64,000 bases of DNA from assembly GCA_020725865.1 (NCBI GenBank), contig DYEC01000001.1:124001-188000 (forward strand). The letters run 5' to 3'. The DNA comes from Anaerolinea sp. (GTDB taxonomy: Bacteria > Chloroflexota > Anaerolineae > Anaerolineales > Anaerolineaceae). Position numbers and translations under genes: made by a program. Position 1 is the first letter of the stretch; every line of letters begins with the position of its first letter. Shown here one piece after another: positions 1 to 8,100 of this stretch. The notes under the pieces were generated by a model. That model was not told the origin of the DNA, did no database searches, and saw only the letters and a program-made list of their open reading frames with translations.

Positions 1-866
1 CCTGGCGGCAGATTAATTAGATTGGGCACATTCCCCGGGATTACTTCCAACCGTTTCTGTGTCTTACCCAAAATCGGAATGGAGCCGATCAGTCCGTGCG
101 TGTAAGGGTGCAGTGGCGCATCGAAAAGCCGCTGGACATCTGTTTGTTCTACGATACGACCCGCATACATGACCGCCACCCGGTCAGCCATTTCAGCGAT
201 AATCCCCAAATCGTGAGTGATTAGAATAACAGCCGTACCAAGTTGTTCGCGCAACTTGCGAATCAGATCCAAGATTTGCGCCTGAATGGTCACATCCAGT
301 GCAGTCGTGGGTTCGTCGGCAATAAGCAATTTAGGCTTGAGTGCCAATGCCATAGCAATCATTACGCGCTGCGCCTGACCACCAGACATTTCATGCGGAT
401 AGGCGAATGCTTTTCTCTCTGCATCGGGAATACCAACCAGACGGAAGAGCTCGACCGCTTCCGTCCAGGCTTTTTGGCGGGCGAGTTTTTCGTGAATTTC
501 AAACACCTCGCCCACCTGATCGCCGACGCGGAAAACAGGGTTAAGGCTGGATTGTGGCTGCTGGAAAATCATCGAAATGCGGTCGCCGCGAATTTTAGTC
601 ATCTCTTCCTCATTCAATTGAAGCAGATCGCGTCCTTCAAAGTGGATGGATCCCTGGATGATTCTGCCGGGAAATGAGACTAGACGCAGAATGGAGAAGG
701 AGGTAACGCTCTTGCCGCAGCCGGATTCGCCCACCAACCCCAACACCTCGCCTGGATAAACGTCAAAATCCACACCATCTACTGCTTTGACAACACCATC
801 TTCGGTGTAAAAATACGTTTTCAGATCACGCACTTCAAGCAAGGGTTGAGGGGGCTGATCAATCAT
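1..866 (-). CDS. Oligopeptide/dipeptide ABC transporter ATP-binding protein (OppD/DppD type), 3' end outside the window
   Basis: This is the cytoplasmic ATPase that powers peptide import. The reading frame runs leftward from ATG at 866 and is still open at base 1, so the C-terminal end is missing. Walker A (GESGCGKS) lies at residues 46-53, followed by the signature MSGGQAQR and Walker B ([12 protein letters not shown]), then an H-loop ITHDLG. The last visible part contains the HPYT...IPG pattern of the oligopeptide-type C-terminal extension, which separates OppD/DppD from other ATPases. The start is preceded by AGGTG five bases upstream. It is divergent from the peptide-binding protein and permeases at 1229-5037 and probably serves them. 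A second ATPase (OppF/DppF) may follow beyond the left edge; that is inference. Confidence 0.93.
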   Translation of the reverse strand, partial: MIDQPPQPLLEVRDLKTYFYTEDGVVKAVDGVDFDVYPGEVLGLVGESGCGKSVTSFSILRLVSFPGRIIQGSIHFEGRDLLQLNEEEMTKIRGDRISMIFQQPQSSLNPVFRVGDQVGEVFEIHEKLARQKAWTEAVELFRLVGIPDAERKAFAYPHEMSGGQAQRVMIAMALALKPKLLIADEPTTALDVTIQAQILDLIRKLREQLGTAVILITHDLGIIAEMADRVAVMYAGRIVEQTDVQRLFDAPLHPYTHGLIGSIPILGKTQKRLEVIPGNVPNLINLPP

Positions 867-888
867 TGAACACCTCATCATTCAAATA

Positions 889-916
889 AAGCCCTACCGG
901 GCTTGTAATAATTATA
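889..916 (-). promoter_or_regulatory. Possible -10 element and leader hairpin of the leftward ATPase gene
   Basis: Read leftward, TATAAT lies at 916-911. It is followed at once by a 6-bp stem (AAGCCC/GGGCTT, arms 904-899 and 894-889, loop of four) and a U-rich stretch, which resembles a small attenuator. I see no good -35 box, so the promoter call is weak. Confidence 0.3.
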
Positions 917-979
917 CTTGATGGTGAGGCATAGAGCGGAAAAAATCAGATTAAAAAGTGGTTTATGTGCCGAAACCGG

Positions 980-1007
980 TTGACATCTCAATCAAATGTC
1001 TTATAAT
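980..1007 (+). promoter_or_regulatory. Sigma-A-type promoter of the peptide-binding protein gene
   Basis: TTGACA at 980-985 and TATAAT at 1002-1007 are separated by 16 bases. Both hexamers match the consensus exactly. Transcription would start near 1014, leaving a leader of about 215 bases before the ATG at 1229. I see no further gene or known riboswitch in 1008-1228, only an extra AAGGAGGTG at about 1142 that is not followed by a convincing start. Confidence 0.75.
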
Positions 1008-1228
1008 CTTACAAAACCAGCTGCATATCAGAAAAATTGAAAACAGGATAAAAGTGCCAGTCTTGTTCAATACCCCTTTGAAGCAAGAAATTAAACGGGC
1101 GCTTTAGCTGTATGCGTTTGAAATTTGCAGTTGAAGGTCCAAAGGAGGTGTCAAGGAACGATAAATTCTGGAATTAATTCAAGCTTCAGTATTCACAATC
1201 AAAGGTTTATTCTAGTAAGGAGGAGAAC

Positions 1229-2944
1229 ATGAAACACAAATTCTATACTTTTATGGGGATCATCTTGTTGCTCAGTATGGCTCTGGCTGCTTGCCAGCCG
1301 GCAGCAACGCCCGCACCGGAAAAACCTGCTGAGCCAACCAAAGCCCCCGAAGCACCAGCTGAGCCGACTAAGGCTCCTGAGGCCCCGGCCGCTTTTGAGG
1401 GGATGAAAGTTGAAGCACCCAACTGCGATTACGGCGGCGAGTTCAAATCCATTGAAGCTGTGGATGCCAAGACGGTAAAGTTCACTCTTTGCTATCCAGA
1501 CCCGGCTTTTCCGCAAAAGGTGGCTTTCTCGGTGTTCTCAATTCAAGATAAAGAATATCTGGATGCCAATGGCGGTGACTCGGTCAAGATGAGCGATAAC
1601 GTGAATGGTACTGGTCCGTACAAGGTCAAGGAATGGAAACGCGGCGACAGCATCATCTTTGAAGCCAATCCAGACTACTGGGGCGAGAAAGCCAAGATTC
1701 CAACGTTGATTTTCCGCTGGTCTGAGCAGTCTGCTCAGCGTTTGTTGGAGTTGCAATCGGGTACGGTGGATGGGATTGATAATCCGGCGCCAGAGGATTT
1801 CGCCACCATCGAGGGTGATGCAAATCTGAAACTATATCCACGCCCGGCGCTAAACATCTTTTACATTGGCTTCAATAACAAAATCAAGCCTTTTGACGAC
1901 GTTAACGTTCGCAAGGCGTTTGCTATGGCGATTGACCGTCAGCGCATTGTGGATCAGTTCTATCCTGAGGGATCGCGGGTGGCAGATGTTTTTGTTCCAC
2001 CTCTGCTCAAACCCGGATATTCTGAAGGACAGAAGTGGTATGACTATAATCCTGAAGAAGCTAAAAAATTACTCGAACAGGCTGGCTACAAAGATGGACT
2101 TGAGGTTACTCTCTCATTCCGCAATGTTGTTCGCGGTTATCTGCCAACCCCAGATAAGGTCGCTCAGGAAATTCAAGCGCAGCTGAAGGAAATCGGTGTC
2201 AATGTCAAGATAGAAGAGATGGAATCCGCAGCATTCATCGACGCTACCGCTGCTGGCCAAAAAGGCTTCTATCTCTTGGGCTGGACAGGGGATTATCCGG
2301 ATGCGACCAATTTCTATGATTACCACTTTGCCAATGCGAACAACCTGCAATTTGGTGATCTCTTCCCAGATGTTGTTGAAGCCCTTAAGGCTGCTGGACA
2401 GACTGCGGACGAAGCCAAGCGCCAGCAATATTATGACACTGCAAACAAACTGATCAAAGAGTATGTTCCGATGATCCCGGTTGCACATGGTGCTTCTGCT
2501 GTGGCATTCAAAGCCAATTTTGAGGGTGCTCATGCCAGCCCGCTGGGCAACGAATACTTTGCTGTGGTTAGCGCCAGCGGCGTGGACCAACTGGTCTGGA
2601 TGCAAAATGGCGAGCCGGCTGTGTTATGGTGCTCCGACGAAACAGACGGCGAGACCCTGCGTGCTTGCGAACAGGTCTATGAGACATTGTTGGCTTTTGA
2701 GGTTGGCGGTGTCGGGGTTGAGCCCAAGTTGGCTGAGAAATACGAAGCCAACGACGATGCCACCGAGTGGGTCTTTACTCTGCGCGAGGGTGTGAAATTC
2801 TTCAACGGCGCTACGCTGGATGCCAATGATGTGGTCGCCACGTTTGTATCTCAGTGGGATGCCAAAGACCCGAACCACAAGGGACGCACGACGACCTTTG
2901 AGTATTTCGGCGCCTTCTTCGGCTCCTTCCTCAATGCTGAATAA
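1229..2944 (+). CDS. Peptide ABC transporter substrate-binding lipoprotein (SBP family 5), apparently circularly permuted
   Basis: This is an extracytoplasmic peptide- or nickel-type binding protein of 571 residues. The signal peptide ends in the lipobox LAAC (Cys22) and is followed by a PAEPTKAPE-type repetitive spacer to about residue 55. The order of the mature domain is unusual. Residues 72-450 match the part of family 5 proteins that normally begins about 100 residues in: KSIEAVDAKTVKF, then GTGPYKVKEW, ANPDYWG, and FNNKIKPFDDVNVRKAFAMA. Residues 453-571 match the usual N-terminus: VYETLLAF, EPKLAEKYEANDD, FTLREGVKFFNGATLDANDV. Joining the C-terminal end (EYFGAFFGSFLNAE) to FKSIEAVD restores the canonical order, so the frame reads as a clean circular permutation. 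SD AAGGAGGAG precedes the ATG. The two permeases follow. Confidence 0.9.
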   Translation: MKHKFYTFMGIILLLSMALAACQPAATPAPEKPAEPTKAPEAPAEPTKAPEAPAAFEGMKVEAPNCDYGGEFKSIEAVDAKTVKFTLCYPDPAFPQKVAFSVFSIQDKEYLDANGGDSVKMSDNVNGTGPYKVKEWKRGDSIIFEANPDYWGEKAKIPTLIFRWSEQSAQRLLELQSGTVDGIDNPAPEDFATIEGDANLKLYPRPALNIFYIGFNNKIKPFDDVNVRKAFAMAIDRQRIVDQFYPEGSRVADVFVPPLLKPGYSEGQKWYDYNPEEAKKLLEQAGYKDGLEVTLSFRNVVRGYLPTPDKVAQEIQAQLKEIGVNVKIEEMESAAFIDATAAGQKGFYLLGWTGDYPDATNFYDYHFANANNLQFGDLFPDVVEALKAAGQTADEAKRQQYYDTANKLIKEYVPMIPVAHGASAVAFKANFEGAHASPLGNEYFAVVSASGVDQLVWMQNGEPAVLWCSDETDGETLRACEQVYETLLAFEVGGVGVEPKLAEKYEANDDATEWVFTLREGVKFFNGATLDANDVVATFVSQWDAKDPNHKGRTTTFEYFGAFFGSFLNAE

Positions 2945-2957
2945 AATTCATTAGTTA

Positions 2958-2993
2958 GGGTGGGGTGGTCCGCGCCTGAGGAACACCCCACCC
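2958..2993 (+). promoter_or_regulatory. Intercistronic hairpin between binding-protein and permease genes
   Basis: The arms GGGTGGGGTG (2958-2967) and CACCCCACCC (2984-2993) form a perfect 10-bp stem, with TCC/GGA continuing after one mismatch. No U tract follows, so it is unlikely to be a full terminator. It more likely protects the binding-protein mRNA or reduces read-through into the permeases. Confidence 0.6.
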
Positions 2994-3003
2994 AAGTGTT
3001 GCC

Positions 3004-4080
3004 ATGATACAGTTTATCACTCGACGTTTGTTACTTCTTTTACCGGTTGTGATTGGCATTTTGCTGGTCACGTTTACGATTGTCCGCCTGATACCTGGTG
3101 ATCCATGTGTGGTCATGTTGGGGGAGAAAGCAACCAGAGAAAAATGTGACGAATTTATGGCGCGTTATGGGATGGATAAACCCATCCCCGTGCAGTTTGT
3201 CCGCTATCTGAGTAATTTGGCGCAGGGGGATTTTGGCAACTCACTGCGTTTTGGACGACCGGTTGTTGACCTGATTGCTGAGCGCCTTCCGATGACCATT
3301 GAGTTGACCATAGGTGCGATGTTGTTTTCAACGTTTTTTGGTATCCTGCTTGGTATTATCTCGGCACTCAAACGGAATACCATTATTGATACCGTAACGA
3401 TGATTCTGGCAAATATTGGCATTTCCATGCCGGTGTTCTGGCTGGGTTTGATGCTGGCTTATGTTTTTGCGCTGCTGCTTAAAGATACGCCGTTTTTCAT
3501 TCCTCCCTCGGCGCGGTTTTCAGCCGGCATGACGCTGACTTCGCTTGCCAAGTACTGGGGGCTGGAAAATGTCAGTGGATTGCAAAAATTTATCCTTGAT
3601 TTTATGTCTAACTCTGTCATTATTAATGTGATCTTTACGGGGAACTGGAAAATCCTTAAAGATGCCGCTTGGCACTTGATTCTGCCATCGGTAGCAGTTG
3701 GCACAATTCCACTGGCGATCATTGCGCGCATGACGCGTTCCAGCCTGTTGGAAGTGCTGGGGCTGGAATATATCCGCACGGCGCGTGCCAAAGGGTTGAT
3801 TGAGCGGCTGGTTATAGCCAAACACGCGATGCGCAATGCCATGATCCCGATTGTGACCATCATTGGCATAGAAACCGGCGCATTGCTTTCGGGCGCGGTA
3901 TTGACCGAGACAGTTTTTACCCTGCCCGGCGTTGGAACAGCACTCAAAGATGCCATTTTAGGGAGGGATTATCCGGTGGTTCAGGGCTTTACGCTGGTCA
4001 TTGCCCTGATTTTTGTGTTCGTCAATCTGGTGGTGGATATTTCTTATGCATATTTGGATCCGCGCATTCGGCTGGAGTGA
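3004..4080 (+). CDS. Peptide ABC transporter permease, DppB/OppB type
   Basis: This is an integral membrane subunit of a peptide importer, 358 residues, a little longer than the usual 305-340. The N-terminus (FITRRLLLLLPVVIGILLVT) is the family's first membrane helix. It is followed by the conserved extracytoplasmic RLIPGDP and the YGMDKPIPVQFVRYL region. The cytoplasmic EAA loop (EYIRTARAKGLIERLVIAKH) that contacts the ATPase is near residue 255, followed by the last helices and the terminal DPRIRLE. The ATG at 3004 has only a weak ribosome binding site and lies 11 bases after the intercistronic hairpin. The gene is 19 bases ahead of the DppC-type permease. Confidence 0.93.
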   Translation: MIQFITRRLLLLLPVVIGILLVTFTIVRLIPGDPCVVMLGEKATREKCDEFMARYGMDKPIPVQFVRYLSNLAQGDFGNSLRFGRPVVDLIAERLPMTIELTIGAMLFSTFFGILLGIISALKRNTIIDTVTMILANIGISMPVFWLGLMLAYVFALLLKDTPFFIPPSARFSAGMTLTSLAKYWGLENVSGLQKFILDFMSNSVIINVIFTGNWKILKDAAWHLILPSVAVGTIPLAIIARMTRSSLLEVLGLEYIRTARAKGLIERLVIAKHAMRNAMIPIVTIIGIETGALLSGAVLTETVFTLPGVGTALKDAILGRDYPVVQGFTLVIALIFVFVNLVVDISYAYLDPRIRLE

Positions 4081-4098
4081 AACGAAAGGGAAAAAATC

Positions 4099-5037
4099 AT
4101 GTCTGAAACTCTTAAACCAATCGCGGAAAATAATCAGGAACAATATACAAGACACTCCCCGGCACAGGAGGCGTTCCGCAGACTATTGCGCCATCGCTCG
4201 GCTCAGGCAGGGATGATTATGCTGGGTATCCTGGTCTTTATTGCTATTTTCGCGGAATGGATTGCCCCTTATGATCCAATTGCTCTAATCAAAACGGTTA
4301 AGCGCAGAGAACCGCCTTGTGTTCATCTTCTAGGGTGTCCCAAGGATAAAGAACAACACATATTCGGCATTGACGGCAATAGCCGGGATTTGTTCTCACG
4401 GGTGATTTTCGGCTCGCGGCTTTCTTTACAGGTTGGACTGGCAACCATTTCATTTGCAATTATTGTGGGTGGGCTGATCGGCGCGATTTCGGGTTTTCTT
4501 GGCGGCTGGGTAGACAACATCATCATGCGCATCATGGATGTGCTGATGGCGTTTCCCAGTTTATTACTTGCCATTGCTATCGTTGCTGTGCTGGGGATTG
4601 GGCTGATCAATGCCTTGCTGGCGATCGGTATAGTTTCCATTCCTCGGTTTGCGCGCCTAATACGCTCCACGGTTCTGTCCGTTAAGGAACTGGATTATGT
4701 ACAGGCGTCGCGCGCCTTAGGTGCATCACCACTTCATATCCTGTTTAACCGCGTACTGCCAAATGCGATTTCACCGTTGATTGTGCAGGGCACGCTGGGA
4801 ATTGCCACAGCCATTCTAGATGCTGCGGCACTTTCGTTTCTGGGGTTAGGGGCAGAGAAACCTCGTCCGGAATGGGGCTTAATGTTGGGGGAAGAGCGTA
4901 ATAGCGTGTTTAATGCACCGCATCTAGTATTCTTCCCGGGTATCGCCATCATGTTTACTGTGCTTTCGTTCAACCTGCTCGGTGATGGGTTGCGGGATGT
5001 ATTAGACCCGCGTTTACGAGGCTCAACGCGAGGATGA
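4099..5037 (+). CDS. Peptide ABC transporter permease, DppC/OppC type
   Basis: This is the second permease of the peptide importer, 312 residues. It opens with a hydrophilic N-terminal tail and then RRLLRHRSAQAGMIMLGILV, the usual OppC-type first helix, followed by WIAPYDP. HIFGIDGNSRDLFSRVIFGS matches the family's periplasmic loop. The EAA loop is DYVQASRALGASPLHILFNR near residue 200, and the end (GDGLRDVLDPRLRG) is the standard OppC/DppC C-terminus. An insertion containing PPCVHLLGCPKDKEQ precedes GIDGNSRD. It carries two cysteines and is longer than in E. coli homologues. The gene is the last of the operon; a terminator follows at 5060. Confidence 0.94.
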   Translation: MSETLKPIAENNQEQYTRHSPAQEAFRRLLRHRSAQAGMIMLGILVFIAIFAEWIAPYDPIALIKTVKRREPPCVHLLGCPKDKEQHIFGIDGNSRDLFSRVIFGSRLSLQVGLATISFAIIVGGLIGAISGFLGGWVDNIIMRIMDVLMAFPSLLLAIAIVAVLGIGLINALLAIGIVSIPRFARLIRSTVLSVKELDYVQASRALGASPLHILFNRVLPNAISPLIVQGTLGIATAILDAAALSFLGLGAEKPRPEWGLMLGEERNSVFNAPHLVFFPGIAIMFTVLSFNLLGDGLRDVLDPRLRGSTRG

Positions 5038-5059
5038 AAGTCAGAGCTTGAAAAATTTG

Positions 5060-5091
5060 ACCGACGGGGAACTACCCGTCGGTTTCTTTTT
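5060..5091 (+). terminator. Rho-independent terminator after the peptide transporter genes
   Basis: ACCGACGGG (5060-5068), a six-base loop and CCCGTCGGT (5075-5083) form a 9-bp perfect stem followed by TTTCTTTTT. Confidence 0.9.
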
Positions 5092-5100
5092 GGGTGATGT

Positions 5101-5109
5101 TGGTATAAT
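5101..5109 (+). promoter_or_regulatory. Extended -10 promoter of the alpha-2-macroglobulin-like gene
   Basis: TGG followed directly by TATAAT (5104-5109) forms an extended -10 element. The -35 region overlaps the preceding terminator and is poor. The leader would be about 30 bases, with the ribosome site at 5134-5139. Confidence 0.5.
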
Positions 5110-5146
5110 GAAATTGTTAGCGTAACCTGCTGACAGGAGCGTAGTG

Positions 5147-8100
5147 ATGATCAGAGCTTCAGTCTGGCATGTCAAGAAAGCACTGATGTTTTTGCTCATG
5201 GTTTTTATTCTGTTCAGCCTTACATGTCGCATTGCGCCCACGCTGGAAACAACACCAGAGGTGATGCCGGTAGCCACCATTGTGACAGAGCCTTCGGCGC
5301 AGGCACAACCTGCTGTGCCGTTGCCGCCATCGGTGGTAGAGACGCTCCCGGTGGATGGCGGCGAAATTAATAGTGTCGAAGGTATCAGATTTTATTTTAA
5401 CCAGCCGATGAAAACCGATACTGTGCAAGCAGCTCTGACCATTGAGCCACATCTGTCAGGCATTTTTGAATGGCTAGACAATAATCGCACACTGCACTTT
5501 CAGCCGAGTGCCCCTCTTCTACCTGCTATGTCGGTCAGGATTACATTGAAGACCAGTGCGCAGGCTGAGAACAATCTTCAATTGACAGGTGAGCAAACAT
5601 TTCATTTTCGAACCCCTGAAAGCCTACACATTGTTGAGCGAATCCCTGAGCCGGGCAGTGAAGGTCAGAATCCATCCAACGCAATCTCGGTTGCGTTCAA
5701 TCAACCTATAGTGCCTTTGGGCGGTGATCCATCCGCTTCACCCCCTGCCTTTTCCTTGTTACCTGAGGTTTCTGGAAAAGGCGAATGGTTAAACTCCAAC
5801 ACATATGTTTTCTATCCCGAACCTGCATTATCCGGCGGTACAGAGTACACCGTGACCATCAATTCGGCTCTGCTGAGTGTTTCGGGAATGTCGTTTGTGG
5901 AAGATGCAGAGGATGAGCTGAGCTGGGTATTTACTACTGCCCAGCCCGAGATCATTGCCTGCGAACCATCGGGTGGATGGCAACGGATGGCAATAGATAC
6001 CCCCTTTGTTATTGATTTCAACCAGCCGATGGATACTGCCAGTGTAGAACAGAATTTGACCTTGCTTGGACCCGGAGGCGTAAGAGTTGAGGGCACTTTT
6101 CAATGGGAGAATAATGCCAGTAGAGTAATCTTCCAGCCTGACCGTCTATTGCAGCGCGATACAACTTATACGTTAACGGTGCCCAAAGAGACACTCAGTC
6201 TTGGTGGTTCGCCGCTGAGCAAAGATTTCCGTAGAGAATTTCTTACCGTGGGACCCTTAAAGTTGGTTAAGACAATTCCAGCCTCGGGCAGGCCACTCAA
6301 AAGCGGATATAACAGTTTTGCGCTTGAGTTCAACGTCCCGCTTGGAGAGCAAAGCCTGGAGAGCTTAATTGAGATTCAACCGGAGATTACTGATCTAACA
6401 GTTTCTCTCAGCAATGACCGAAAGATGGTATATGTGAGCGGTTTTTATGAACCGAACCTAGTCTATACCATTACACTATCGGCTGATTTGCAGGATCGCT
6501 GGGGACGTCCTTTTGGAGAAGCACAAAGAGCAATTTTACGCGTTTTACCAGCCGAGCCATCTTTGACTATTCCAATGTTGCAGTTTGGTCCGCCAGCGCT
6601 CTTTATCTTGCCAGATGACCCTTATGTCACCGCTCAAGCTACCAACGTGCAGGCTGTTCAGGTGTCTTCGGCGTCGATCTCATTTGATACTTTCACCGCT
6701 CTGATCAAACAATATATTGAGAGAAAGACTCTCAGCATCAACATGGTGCCTACCCAGGAAACCTGGATGCACGCCCTCCAACTTGAACCGAACCGAAATA
6801 CGACGGTTGAGATTCCTCTTTCAAGCGAAAGGACAACACTGCCAACCGGATTATATTATTTTGAGTTTGATGTTCCTGAGCTAAACGCCAACCGTTATCT
6901 TAATGGCCCGGTTATGGGTGTCGTGAGCCGAATTAATCTGACCGTAAAACGTAATGGCAACGAGATGTATATCTGGGCAACCAATCTGGAAAACTTGCAG
7001 CCAGTGTCTGACACGAGTCTCACGGTTTACGATGATCAGAATGTCCCTGTGGCGACTGTAAAAACCGATCAAAACGGTCTGGCATGGATCTCGCTGCCAG
7101 AAAGCGCAAGCTGGCGAGTGATGTACTATGTGTTGATGGGAGAGCCCGGCGATTTGGACTTTGCGCTGGGATTGACTTCCTGGACGGCGGGCTTGAACGG
7201 GCGGGATTTTGGCTTGCCTACAAACTTGAGGTCCCAAACCAGTCAGCTCTTTACATATCTTTACTCAGATCGTCCCATTTACCGCCCGGGGCAAACGGTG
7301 CATGTGCGCGCAATTTTGCGGCGGGCAGAGAACGGACGATACTTTCCAAGTCCTATCGACCAGGTGACACTGCAACTCCTTGGTGATTACGCACCAGGGA
7401 CCGACGAGCGTCCTTTGCTGGCTACATTGTCGCTACCAGTTTCCAGTTATGGCACTGCAAGCGGCTCATTTACCTTGCCAGAAAATGCTCCGCCCGGTGT
7501 CTATACTTTGCAGACGTCTCATGAACCAACTACCAGCCTGACATTCCAGGTGGCTGAATACCGTAAACCAGAAATAGAACTGCTGGTACACTTTGATTCG
7601 TCTGAGAAACAGAAAGGACAGGACATTCTAGCAACCGTTCAAGCAAGTTACTACTTTGGGGCGCCGGCCAGTAATTTGCCGGTTCACTGGACGCTATACG
7701 CCGAAAGAGATTATTTTCATCTGCCAAACAATTATCAAAGCGGGACAATCGCTGCATTTTGGGATAATTCTCTGGACTATTATTTGTCGCCAGGTATGTT
7801 TCTAACAGAGGGAGATGCAAAAACTGATACGGGCGGCAACCTGTCATTGTCTTTTTCGGCAGATACGCTTAAGAGGCTGAATCAGATTGAGGGGCGTCAA
7901 AGGTTAATATTGGAGGTGACGGCTCAGGATCAAAGCGAATACCCGGTGAGCAACCGTACCAGTCTGATCATTCATCCGGCAGATTTTTATATTGGTGTTC
8001 GTCCTGATCACTGGAATGGTCAGGTTGGGCAGGAAATCGGGTATGTGATCCAGACTGTAGATTGGGCTAAGAAGCCATCGCCAATGCATGCACTGCGGGC

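Noticed and set aside
243-677. Rightward 144-codon frame at 243-677
   Set aside because: It is antisense to the clear ATP-binding protein gene, whose Walker and signature motifs lie on the other strand.
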